Assembly: GCA_965204395.1 (NCBI GenBank)
Contig: OZ241987.1
Span: 1,922,001-1,986,000, forward strand
Origin: Bin87 sp965204395
GTDB lineage: Bacteria > Chloroflexota > Dehalococcoidia > Lucifugimonadales > UBA3495
Length of the DNA stretch: 64,000 nt
Direction of reading: 5' to 3'
The notes under the pieces were generated by a model. That model worked only from the letters and a program-made list of their open reading frames with translations. It was not told the origin of the DNA and did no database searches. This document shows positions 23,917 to 31,686 of the stretch, piece after piece. The translations under genes and the position numbers were made by a program. Positions within the stretch are counted from its first letter, which is position 1; each line of letters opens with the position of its first letter.

Positions 23917-24900
23917 ATGAGTATTACAACAATGAGTACAACGATGACCAACGTGGTGGTGGGGATTGACGTGGGCAAAACCGGCTTGGACGCATCGGTG
24001 GACGGTGGCGCGGCGCGGTCCTTCAGCAACGACGATGGGGGCATATCGGAACTGGTGGCATGGGTGATGTCCCAGGGGCCGGCGCTGGTGGTGTGCGAGC
24101 CCACCGGCGGTTACCAGGAACCCATGGTGCAGGGTCTGCGCCGGTCGGGTGTGAGGGTGCAACTGGTCCATCCGGTCAAGGTGCGAGCCTTTGCCCAGGC
24201 CAGCGGACGCCAGGCCAAGACTGATCGTATCGACGCGCAAGCGCTGTCCCACTACGGACGGGTTTTTACGGCGTCTGCGGACCCGCCGCCGGAGGCTGAG
24301 GATGAACCCCAGCGCGCCGAGGTGCAGGCGCTGCTGCGCCGGCGGAGGCAACTGGTCAATCAGCGGGTCCAGGAACTGAACCGGCTGGATCGGGCCTGGA
24401 ACGCCCGGGCCCAGGCTTCCACCCGACGCCACATCGCCTGGCTGGATGAAGAGATCGCCCGTCTCGACCAGGAATACCGGGAAGCATTGGGCAGCAGCGA
24501 GGTGCTGTCCCAGCAAGCCGAACTCTACCGCAGCGTCCCCGGCGTGGGGGAGTTGACTGCCGCCACCCTGGTGTCCCATCTGCCCGAGTTGGGCCGGGGC
24601 GACGGCAAGGGACTGTGCTCTCTGGTGGGTCTGGCGCCCTGGTCTCGGGACAGCGGTCAGCAGCGAGGCTACCGAGCCATTCGCGGTGGACGGGGCGAGG
24701 TGCGCCAGGCCCTGTACATGGCGGCCCTGTCCTCGGTGCGAGTGGAGGGCCCATTGCGGCGCTTTCACCAGGGACTGCGCCAGCGGGGCAAGGCGGGGAA
24801 GGTGGCCCTGGTGGCGGTGATGCGCAAGCTGCTGCTGCAACTCCACGCCGTCGCTCGTCGGGGCACACCCTGGCAACCCTCCAACGCTACCGCTCCCTGA
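23917..24900 (+). CDS. IS110 family transposase
   Basis: A 327-residue DEDD recombinase. The RuvC-like N-terminal domain has VVVGIDVGKTGLDASVD (D18), VVCEPTGGYQE (E60) and KTDRIDAQALS (D102, D105). A coiled coil follows, then the Tnp_20 domain with SVPGVGELTAATLVSHLPEL and LCSLVGLAPWSRDSGQ, which holds the catalytic serine region. The length is near the family norm and no frameshift is seen, so the element may be active. ATG 23917 is used; ATGs at 23935 and 23944 are alternatives. Confidence 0.93.
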   Translation: MSITTMSTTMTNVVVGIDVGKTGLDASVDGGAARSFSNDDGGISELVAWVMSQGPALVVCEPTGGYQEPMVQGLRRSGVRVQLVHPVKVRAFAQASGRQAKTDRIDAQALSHYGRVFTASADPPPEAEDEPQRAEVQALLRRRRQLVNQRVQELNRLDRAWNARAQASTRRHIAWLDEEIARLDQEYREALGSSEVLSQQAELYRSVPGVGELTAATLVSHLPELGRGDGKGLCSLVGLAPWSRDSGQQRGYRAIRGGRGEVRQALYMAALSSVRVEGPLRRFHQGLRQRGKAGKVALVAVMRKLLLQLHAVARRGTPWQPSNATAP

Positions 24901-24998
24901 AACCAAAACCAACCAAACCCTTGACATCCAACACGGATACTCCGGCGAAAGCCGGAATCCATGATCGTCGGACTTTTGAGGCACGGAGCATATCCATC

Positions 24999-25469
24999 AT
25001 GGCGGTATCCAAGGATCGGGTGCTGTTCAAAGAGCACGGCGCGCTGGTCACCTACGAGCGGTTCGTGGAACCCCAGGGCCAGGAATATCGCATCGAAGAC
25101 ATCCTGTCCGTCGAGATGGAGATCGTCGAGGAGGAGTCCGACCGGCCGCCCATCCGCTGGTGGCGCACCGTCGGGGGCGGATCGATCATCGGATTCTTCG
25201 TGGCAATGGTCGGGGGATTCGCCGGAGCCTGGCTCACCATGGGCATATTCGTGGTGCTGGTGGCCGTCGCCGTGACCTGGTGGAGCAACCGCATCCGCTC
25301 CAACAAGTTCAAGGTGTATCACGTCATCGTGACCCTGCCCACCAACCGGGAGGACCGCCAGGAACACCGCATCATTTCCTCCACCAGCCGCTTCTTCAGC
25401 GAACGCCTCAAGGTAGCCTTGGAACGCGCCATGATCGAACGCCCCTCGCGCTACGAGAGTCGCGGATGA
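24999..25469 (+). CDS. Small membrane protein, function unknown
   Basis: A 156-residue protein. The N-terminal 55 residues are charged (RVLFKEHGALVTYERFVEPQ). Two membrane helices lie at about 62-82 and 85-103 (GSIIGFFVAMVGGFAGAWLT, MGIFVVLVAVAVTWW). A hydrophilic C-terminal strand-rich part follows (KVYHVIVTLPTNREDRQEHR). The layout recalls DUF6232-type or PH-like membrane proteins. GGAG lies about ten bases before ATG 24999. Confidence 0.7.
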   Translation: MAVSKDRVLFKEHGALVTYERFVEPQGQEYRIEDILSVEMEIVEEESDRPPIRWWRTVGGGSIIGFFVAMVGGFAGAWLTMGIFVVLVAVAVTWWSNRIRSNKFKVYHVIVTLPTNREDRQEHRIISSTSRFFSERLKVALERAMIERPSRYESRG

Positions 25470-25471
25470 TC

Positions 25472-25500
25472 TTGCTGTTATGACATCCTGATGCTACAAT
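25472..25500 (+). promoter_or_regulatory. Promoter of the AbiF RNA and gene
   Basis: TTGCTG (25472-25477) is separated by 17 bases from TACAAT (25495-25500), which is preceded by TGC, giving an extended -10. Transcription would begin near 25507, just before the structured leader. Confidence 0.6.
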
Positions 25501-25506
25501 AAAACG

Positions 25507-25575
25507 TAGCAAGACCCGCCGGGCTTCTTTCCTTCATTGAGTAAGGATGTAGCTTACTTCGGCGGGTATTTTGTT
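25507..25575 (+). ncRNA. Structured leader RNA upstream of the Abi gene (AbiF RNA type)
   Basis: ACCCGCCG (25514-25521) pairs perfectly with CGGCGGGT (25560-25567). The enclosed bases form a second hairpin, AGTAAG (25540-25545) with CTTACT (25553-25558). A further inverted repeat, TGCTAC/GTAGCA (25492-25511), overlaps the -10 and is probably not transcribed in full. A candidate structured RNA just upstream of abiF genes has been described (AbiF RNA motif, from memory). This one ends about a dozen bases before the start codon, with a weak T-rich stretch that could also terminate transcription. Confidence 0.6.
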
Positions 25576-25587
25576 GTGCGATAAATC

Positions 25588-26493
25588 ATGGCAACCGGGA
25601 CGTCAGTTTTCTCTTTTGAGCCGGCAGCGGACCGTTTGATCACCCGAGGCTTACGGGCCGATAAAACCGAGTTGATTCGTCGCTTGGAGATGGTAGGCGA
25701 ATTCAGATTGACCGACTACGCTCAATTTTTCCGTGCGGAAAATTTTTACCGCTGTGATGCCACTTTGGAAGCGCTCTGGGGCATCGTTGAATTTGACAAC
25801 AGATTACGTTCCTTGTGCTTTGAAGCGATCGGATGCATTGAAGTACAAGTCAGGTCTGATTTAGCTTATCGTTTCGCTGATGAGTATGGCCCCTACGAAT
25901 ATCTTGATGCGACAAACTTCCCGAACTTTTCACGCCAAGGTCCGACATTTACCTGGTGGCTGGGCAAAATCAAAGAGGCTCAGGAAAACCTGGCGAGAGA
26001 CCATACAGGATCGGCTCCGGCTTCTAACGTAACAATTCCCGGTTCCGAGCCTGAGCTACGGATCTGGACGATCGCAGAAAATATCGATTTTGGGACCACC
26101 CTGTCATTCTTCCAGGGCGTCGCCGACAACATTCAGAAAGACGTTGCAAGCGCACTGGGCCAACCGGACGCCATTGCAAATTCTTGGTTGTTCGGCCTGC
26201 GTGTGCTGCGCAACAGATGTGCCCACCATGACCGCATATGGAACTGGCGATTCAATAGAACAAGAGTGAAAATACCTCAGCGTCGAAAGTTCCCAGAGTG
26301 GCATTCACCGAAACTATCGAACAATCAATTGGGTATATTGCTCACCATATGCCGTTACTGGTTGAACCACATCTACCCGGGAAACGATTGGACGAAAAGG
26401 GTTCTGGACCTGTTCGACTCTCACTCGACGGTGCAAACCTCGGCGATTGGACTCCCTACAGAATGGCGCAAACATCCCCTTTGGAACGACTAG
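25588..26493 (+). CDS. AbiF/AbiD-type abortive infection protein (Abi_2, HEPN fold)
   Basis: A 301-residue Abi_2 family protein. N-terminal landmarks are RLEMVGEFRLTDYAQFF and LRSLCFEAIGCIEVQVRSDL. The C-terminal HEPN active-site motif is LRVLRNRCAHHDRIWNW, R-x4-H with surrounding residues intact. Such proteins halt phage growth by cleaving RNA when triggered. The gene follows a structured leader RNA and a promoter. Its GC content is visibly lower than that of its neighbours, which fits acquisition by transfer. No recognisable Shine-Dalgarno precedes ATG 25588. Confidence 0.88.
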   Translation: MATGTSVFSFEPAADRLITRGLRADKTELIRRLEMVGEFRLTDYAQFFRAENFYRCDATLEALWGIVEFDNRLRSLCFEAIGCIEVQVRSDLAYRFADEYGPYEYLDATNFPNFSRQGPTFTWWLGKIKEAQENLARDHTGSAPASNVTIPGSEPELRIWTIAENIDFGTTLSFFQGVADNIQKDVASALGQPDAIANSWLFGLRVLRNRCAHHDRIWNWRFNRTRVKIPQRRKFPEWHSPKLSNNQLGILLTICRYWLNHIYPGNDWTKRVLDLFDSHSTVQTSAIGLPTEWRKHPLWND

Positions 26494-26503
26494 AGGCTGA
26501 AAT

Positions 26504-27481
26504 CTACCCGTCGCTTACGTCGATAACTACCTTGCCCACCGTGGCCGCTCGCACCGCCTCGTGCGCGCCGGCCGTGTCCTCCAGCGGGAAGTGCGGCCCG
26601 TCCATCCCTACCAACTCGCCCGACGCCAGCCACCGGTTGGTGTCGTCCACCCCAGTGGTCTTTGCCTCCTCCGGCATGTCGTAAACCAGCACGTGACGCA
26701 CGTTCACGTTGCTCACGGGAAACTGGAACGGCGGCGGCGGCCCGTCGCCGGCCGCGTAAATCGTGATTGTGCCGCTCCGCTTGATGATCCGCTGGCTCAC
26801 GGCAAAGTTGCCTGAGTAGTCCACCTCTACGATCAGGTCCACACCTTCACTGTTGGTGATCTCCAGGATACGCGCCGCCGTATCCTCGGTGCGGTAGTTC
26901 ACGGTGTGGTGCGCCCCCGCCTGCCGTGCGATCTCGGCCTTGGCATCCCCGCTCACCGTGCTGATGATATTTGCCGCGCCACCGACACGCGCCATCTGCA
27001 AGGCCATGTTGCCCACGGCCCCCGCGCCGCCGGGAACCAGCACCGTCTTGCCGGTCACCGGGCCGTCCGCGAACACGCACCGGTGCGCCGTGAGCGCTGG
27101 CACGCCCAACCCTGCCCCCAGCGCAAAATCCACGTTGTCGGGCATCCGCACCGCTCGTTCCGACGGCTGGACTGTGTAATCGGCGGCGGTGCCAAATGGC
27201 CGCCCGAACTGCGACTGGTAGAGCCACACCCGCTCGCCGATCCTTGATTCCGGCACGCCTGCGCCCACGCGGTCAATCATGCCGGCGCCGTCCTGGTTGG
27301 GTATGACGCGCGGAAACGCCGTTCCAGGGCCGGCGTTCTGCCGCCGTTTCCAGTCCGACGGGTTCACGCCGGAGGTTGCGATGCGGACGCGCACCTCGCC
27401 CGGCCCCGGCTCGGGATCGGGCATTTCGCCCACCTGCAGCACCGAAGCATCCCCGTTCTCCTCATACCAGACTGCGCGCAT
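26504..27481 (-). CDS. Zinc-free alcohol dehydrogenase / NADPH:quinone reductase
   Basis: A 325-residue medium-chain dehydrogenase of the quinone oxidoreductase branch. The N-terminal GroES-like domain has VRIATSGVNPSDWKRRQ. The Rossmann domain has VLVPGGAGAVGNMALQMARV. The cysteine ligands of structural and catalytic zinc are missing, as expected for quinone reductases. NADPH is probably the cofactor. It converges with the AbiF gene ten bases away. Confidence 0.9.
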   Translation of the reverse strand: MRAVWYEENGDASVLQVGEMPDPEPGPGEVRVRIATSGVNPSDWKRRQNAGPGTAFPRVIPNQDGAGMIDRVGAGVPESRIGERVWLYQSQFGRPFGTAADYTVQPSERAVRMPDNVDFALGAGLGVPALTAHRCVFADGPVTGKTVLVPGGAGAVGNMALQMARVGGAANIISTVSGDAKAEIARQAGAHHTVNYRTEDTAARILEITNSEGVDLIVEVDYSGNFAVSQRIIKRSGTITIYAAGDGPPPPFQFPVSNVNVRHVLVYDMPEEAKTTGVDDTNRWLASGELVGMDGPHFPLEDTAGAHEAVRAATVGKVVIDVSDG

Positions 27482-27554
27482 GGGTTTCTCCCATTGTCGT
27501 CGACGCCACCATGTCTGCCGATGGCGTGGATGTCATTGTACGTGTTGGGACAGA

Positions 27555-29033
27555 TTACTCGTCGTCGTTTCGTCGCCCGAATCTGCGAGCGCCGGCCAGC
27601 GCGATCAACCCAGCCGGCGCGGCCAGCAACGCCAGGGATGCCAACTCGGCTGGAACATTGCCCGACCGTTCCGGCGCTGCCCCGCAACCCCCTCCCGCCG
27701 GCGCGGACGGATTCGGGGGCGGCGCCGGCGTGTAGGTCGGTGCCGGAGCCGTGGTCGCCGTCGGCGTCGGGCGGCGGGTCGATTCTTGACCCGCTGCGGT
27801 GGGCGCCGGCTCCGTGGACGCCGGGGCTTCGGCCGCCGGTTGCGCCCCGCGCGTGGGTATCACCTGCAACGGCGGCGGAGGCGGCGTGGACAGGTCCCGA
27901 GGAGCCAGGCCCACGCTTTCCCGCCATTCGTTGTCCAGTTCCGGCACCGTCACGCCGTATGAGGCGACCAGCGCCTTTTCAAAGTTGTAGGTGGTGCGGA
28001 GCGTTGCGAACAATTCCTGCATCAAGCTAGGATCGTAAGCCGCCAGCATGTACTTGACCACGGCGTGGCCCTGCCCGTAGGCGCGCAGGGTCTCCTGCGG
28101 CGTGCCGGCGAATGTCCGCAGGCCGACCAGCGGAGGCACACGGTCGTTGAAAATGGCGTTTCGCATGTACCGCTCAAATTCGTTCTCGGGTTGCCGTTCC
28201 GAATACACTGCCAACCCTTCGTTCAACCACATATCGACCTGCGAGTACGCACTGCCGGCGGCGTCGGCCACCAGCAGGTGCGTGAATTCGTGGGCGGCGG
28301 TGGTCAGGGTGTTGTCGCCGACGTATGGGTCGTCTGAGCCGTCCACCAGCAGCGTCCTCTCGTTGGTATAGGCCCTGCCCAGCGTCCGCAGTTGCTGCGC
28401 TGCGACCTGCGAAGACGGATTCAGCGCCTCCCGCATGTGAGAGTAGTTCGAATACACCACGATGCTCATGGGCTCGGTCAGTTCCACGCCAAGGATGGGG
28501 CCCATGTATTCGTAGGTTTTCGTTGCTACCTGCAGCACCAGGTCGGCCCGAACCTCGGACAGCCGGTCATAATCATAGTAGTAGACGTCGATCAGGCCCG
28601 ATGACTTTACGTCCCATTCCAGCCCTTCATTTAGATACACGATGGTTTCCGGTTCGGTCTGGAAATCCGCGCCGTCGGCGGTGCGGATGTCGAAATGGTA
28701 TTCCAGTCGGGTGCCGGTCGGGATGTACTCGTTGGAGGTTTTGCTCTGAAACAGGGCCTCTCCCGATACCGCGTTCCCCGGTTCGAACTCCACCGCGCGG
28801 TACACCGTTCGGCTGGACTGCCCCAGCTTCCGCACGTACACCCGAATCTCGTCGATGGGACTCGCAGCCTCTGCGTCTATAAAAAACCTCAGTCCGTCCG
28901 GAAACTGGTTTTCAACCCCATGCTCGTTGATGGTAACGGTGTCCTGGGCGGCAACCTGGCCGGCGGGAATCGCCGCCACAATGCACCCCAGGACCGCGAT
29001 CAGCGCCACCGCAACTACTGCCATTTTCTTCAC
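27555..29033 (-). CDS. Secreted, membrane-anchored zinc metallopeptidase-like protein
   Basis: A 492-residue protein with a signal peptide (VVAVALIAVLGCIVAAIPAG), an N-terminal beta-rich region and a peptidase_MA-type domain: TTAAHEFTHLLVADAAG at about residues 244-260 gives the HExxH zinc site, and MWLNEGLAVYSER the third ligand Glu. A Pro/Thr/Ala linker precedes a C-terminal membrane helix followed by RRFGRRNDDE, so it is anchored with the peptidase outside. GTG 29033 overlaps the stop of the antitoxin gene (GTGA); ATG 29024 is an alternative start. Confidence 0.75.
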   Translation of the reverse strand: MKKMAVVAVALIAVLGCIVAAIPAGQVAAQDTVTINEHGVENQFPDGLRFFIDAEAASPIDEIRVYVRKLGQSSRTVYRAVEFEPGNAVSGEALFQSKTSNEYIPTGTRLEYHFDIRTADGADFQTEPETIVYLNEGLEWDVKSSGLIDVYYYDYDRLSEVRADLVLQVATKTYEYMGPILGVELTEPMSIVVYSNYSHMREALNPSSQVAAQQLRTLGRAYTNERTLLVDGSDDPYVGDNTLTTAAHEFTHLLVADAAGSAYSQVDMWLNEGLAVYSERQPENEFERYMRNAIFNDRVPPLVGLRTFAGTPQETLRAYGQGHAVVKYMLAAYDPSLMQELFATLRTTYNFEKALVASYGVTVPELDNEWRESVGLAPRDLSTPPPPPLQVIPTRGAQPAAEAPASTEPAPTAAGQESTRRPTPTATTAPAPTYTPAPPPNPSAPAGGGCGAAPERSGNVPAELASLALLAAPAGLIALAGARRFGRRNDDE

Positions 29034-29377
29034 GACGCAAGTTCCTTGCTCTGTACTGTTGTTTTGGATACGTCCGACGCTGGCGAAGGGATTTTCTCAT
29101 CAGGCACAAAGCTGATCTTTAGTTTGGTACCCGTAGCTTGTGCAACCCGGCGCAGGGTTTTGACCGAGGGGTTGCTGTTCCAGCCCTCCAGCCGCATGAT
29201 TGCCGTCACGTGAATGCCCATACGCTCAGCCAACTCGTCCTGGTCAATGCCGGCATAGGCGCGGGCATCCAGCAAAGCGTTGATGAGTTCGTACTGCGGT
29301 TCCGTCGCGTCGTATGCAGCCCGGTACTCGGCGTTCTCACGATACCTTTTTTCATGTAACTTGCTTACTTTCGTCAC
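29030..29377 (-). CDS. HigA-type antitoxin, XRE helix-turn-helix
   Basis: A 115-residue protein. Residues 30-85 form a Cro/C1 helix-turn-helix (IDQDELAERMGIHVTAIMRL, EGWNSNPSVKTLRRVAQATG). It represses its own operon and neutralises the HigB toxin encoded directly upstream, with which it overlaps by four bases. Its own stop overlaps the peptidase start by the same kind of GTGA junction. Confidence 0.85.
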   Translation of the reverse strand: MTKVSKLHEKRYRENAEYRAAYDATEPQYELINALLDARAYAGIDQDELAERMGIHVTAIMRLEGWNSNPSVKTLRRVAQATGTKLKISFVPDEKIPSPASDVSKTTVQSKELAS

Positions 29378-29742
29378 TGCGATATCTCCCTGGCTCGCTG
29401 CAATGCCAATCTGATTTCCCGACGCGGTGTCTCCTCGGTTTTCTTGATAAATACCCGCACTACAACCACCCGACGGCGTTGCGCTGATACGTAGATAGCG
29501 CGTGATATGCCGTCCCGTCCGCGAAGGCGCATTTCCCAGAGCGGACCCTCCAAATGCCGCACGTGCGGCATACGCATCGCCGGCAAACCTCGGGCTGCAA
29601 TCATACCGCTGATACGAATGAAATAGGCGTACATATCGTCGGGTAGTGCGTCAATTTCGGCGTCCACCGTTTCATTCAGGGTTTCCACCGTCCAGGCGGC
29701 ATTTCGGTCGCCGACCACATCAGCTCCGTTCTTGACCGTCAA
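29374..29742 (-). CDS. HigB-type toxin (phage Gp49-like, RelE superfamily)
   Basis: A 122-residue protein with the Gp49-like core: AEIDALPDDMYAYFIRISGM, MPHVRHLEGPLWEMRLRGRD and VVVVRVFIKKTEETPRREI. These mRNA interferases cut messages on the ribosome. It precedes the antitoxin gene, the order typical of higBA. The first 18 residues are unusual for the family, and the true start may be internal. Confidence 0.8.
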   Translation of the reverse strand: MTVKNGADVVGDRNAAWTVETLNETVDAEIDALPDDMYAYFIRISGMIAARGLPAMRMPHVRHLEGPLWEMRLRGRDGISRAIYVSAQRRRVVVVRVFIKKTEETPRREIRLALQRAREISQ

Positions 29743-29843
29743 TGCGGCCCGGCCTACAATCTTACCGTCGCAACGCTCCCTCGGATAGTGCAGCGCGATG
29801 CGAGTCGTTGCCGATTATCCCAACCAACAGTGGTGGCGAAACC

Positions 29844-30614
29844 ATGCCCATCAAAGTCGGCCGCGTGCCGTACCTGGAATCCGAACCCTTCTACTTTGAC
29901 ATGGAGCGACGGGGCATCGAGTTGCGCCTCACCACTCCCCGACAACTCGGCGACGCTCTCGCCAACGGCGAACTGGACGCGGGTCCCGCCCATCTTACCG
30001 ACGTTTTTCGCCTTGAAGATCGTTTCGAACCGATTAGCGGATTCTGCTTTTCCACCCAGGCCAGGGCGGTCAGTGTTTCGCTGTATTCGCAGCACCCGAT
30101 GGAAGAGTTGGGCGGCGTAACCATCGGGATATCCGACGAGGACGTCACTGCCTCAAAGCTGCTGGAAGTGCTCTTGCGTCGCAAGTACAACCTGGAGCCT
30201 GGCGAGTTCGCGGTCCGGCCCGGCGACGTGATCAGGCCCGACGAAACCTTCGACGCTTTTCTGCTGATTGGCAACCGCGCCCTGCGTCGCCGCCGGGGCA
30301 CGCGCGGTTTCGCTCATCGTATCGACCTGGGCACCGAGTGGAGCCAGTGGACCAATCTGCCCTTCGTGTTCAGCCAATGGGTCGTTCGGAAGGACATGGA
30401 CGCCCGCGAGAAGGCTACCCTGGAAGATTCGCTGTACGTCGGGCTTGAGGAGGGCGTGGACGGGCTCTACCACCTCAACGAGCCTCGGGACGAACTGCTC
30501 ATGCTCCCCCGCGACGTGGTGGAATACGTCCAGGGTATCCGGTACTACGTGGGCAGATCCGAGCAGCAGGCCATCGTCCGCTTCCGCGAATACCTGGAAG
30601 AACTGGACGGCTAG
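29844..30614 (+). CDS. MqnA-like (chorismate dehydratase family) binding-fold protein
   Basis: A 256-residue protein with a periplasmic-binding-protein II fold of the MqnA/MqnD family: KVGRVPYLESEPFYFDMERR, LTTPRQLGDALANGELDAGP and LYSQHPMEELGGVTIGIS. MqnA removes water from chorismate in the futalosine menaquinone pathway. No other mqn gene is near, so a related but different role is possible. Start ATG 29844 aligns with the family N-terminus. The longer upstream frame is not needed. Confidence 0.7.
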   Translation: MPIKVGRVPYLESEPFYFDMERRGIELRLTTPRQLGDALANGELDAGPAHLTDVFRLEDRFEPISGFCFSTQARAVSVSLYSQHPMEELGGVTIGISDEDVTASKLLEVLLRRKYNLEPGEFAVRPGDVIRPDETFDAFLLIGNRALRRRRGTRGFAHRIDLGTEWSQWTNLPFVFSQWVVRKDMDAREKATLEDSLYVGLEEGVDGLYHLNEPRDELLMLPRDVVEYVQGIRYYVGRSEQQAIVRFREYLEELDG

Positions 30615-30661
30615 CCCGCGTAGTCCATCCAATATCGACAATCCGCCGGCCGAATTGACCA

Positions 30662-31522
30662 ATGGCGAAGGTAGTCGACCTCCGTAACGCGGTTACCGGC
30701 CGCCCCTGCTTCATCTGCGACTATTCGCCGCCGCGCTCCGGTCGCCCTGAGGACGTGCCAGCGCCGCCCGACAACGTCCAGTTCGTATCGGCGGCATACA
30801 ACCCGGGCCGCGCGGTGCGAGTCAACTCCGTCGCCATGGCCGCCGTGCTGCGGGACCGCTACCACGCCGACCCGATCTTTACCCTCGCCACGCGGGACAT
30901 GAACCGCCTGGCCCTGGAATCGCTGCTCCTGGGAGCCCAGGCGCTCGGTTTGGAGAACGTAATCGTGGTTGCCGGCGATCCCCTCGGCCCCCAGGATTTG
31001 GCGTTGCCGGTCAATGACTATCGGGCCACCGAACTCATCGCCGCCGTAGCCAACCTGAACCAGAGCATAGACTATCGCGGACGCTCGTTGCGCGCCCCCA
31101 CCGATTTCTGCATCGGCGCCACCGTGGACTTGGGCCGGGGCATCGACCGCGAGGCGCAATTGGCTGTCCGTAAGGTCGATTCTGGAGCGCACTTCCTCAT
31201 CACCCAGCCGGTATTCGATCCAACCGAGGTGGCGCGATTCGCCGACGCTTACGCCCGCGCCGCCGACGGTCCACTGACCGCGCCTGTCTTCTACGGCGTC
31301 GGTCTCATGGAGCCGGACGGCGTTTCCTTCGCCAGCGTGCCCCAATGGGTGACCGACGACTTGGCCAACGGCCGCTCCGGCGTCGATATCGCCCTTCAGG
31401 TTTGGGAGGGTTTGCGTGCGGTCGGCGTCGAGGACTGCTACGTCGTGCCACCCATCCGACGCAGTGGGGCCAGGAACTACGCGGCCGCCCACGAATTCGT
31501 CCAACGCGCGACGGCCGAATAA
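30662..31522 (+). CDS. Methylenetetrahydrofolate reductase family protein
   Basis: A 286-residue TIM-barrel protein of the MetF type: CFICDYSPPRSGRPEDV, DPIFTLATRDMNRLALESLL, GLENVIVVAGDPLG and FLITQPVFDP. MetF reduces 5,10-methylenetetrahydrofolate to 5-methyltetrahydrofolate with FAD. The N-terminus lacks the usual long helix, and the sequence is closer to the MetF-like proteins of archaea and Chloroflexota. It lies 47 bases after the MqnA-like gene, a likely operon. Confidence 0.82.
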   Translation: MAKVVDLRNAVTGRPCFICDYSPPRSGRPEDVPAPPDNVQFVSAAYNPGRAVRVNSVAMAAVLRDRYHADPIFTLATRDMNRLALESLLLGAQALGLENVIVVAGDPLGPQDLALPVNDYRATELIAAVANLNQSIDYRGRSLRAPTDFCIGATVDLGRGIDREAQLAVRKVDSGAHFLITQPVFDPTEVARFADAYARAADGPLTAPVFYGVGLMEPDGVSFASVPQWVTDDLANGRSGVDIALQVWEGLRAVGVEDCYVVPPIRRSGARNYAAAHEFVQRATAE

Positions 31523-31686
31523 CCTCTGACCGCCCTTGCCCCGATTGGGCGTGTCGCGGAGCTACCACTCCTGTATGCCGTGCGGCGGTGCTACTATGGC
31601 CGGCGTCCGCGCCCTGGTCGCTATCGTCAGCGACGGAGCGCAGCACTGACGTGAAATGCCACCAAGCAGCGCCAGGAGGGAGCAAC

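Larger units (their letters stand above)
23668..24940 (+). mobile_element. IS110-family insertion sequence (limits approximate)
   Basis: The element comprises a structured noncoding left end (about 23690-23810), the DEDD transposase (23917-24900) and a short A/C-rich right end. IS110 elements have no terminal inverted repeats and usually make no target duplication, so the ends cannot be fixed from one copy. The right side abuts a CTCCGGCGAAAGCCGGAATC palindrome at about 24942, a kind of target these elements favour. Confidence 0.6.

Noticed and set aside
24921..24960. TTGACA at 24921 as the promoter for the membrane protein gene
   Set aside because: There is no -10 at proper spacing; the following bases are a palindromic repeat.
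23677..24984. 435-codon minus-strand frame across the IS110 transposase
   Set aside because: The plus-strand frame has all DEDD and Tnp_20 motifs; the minus frame is low complexity.
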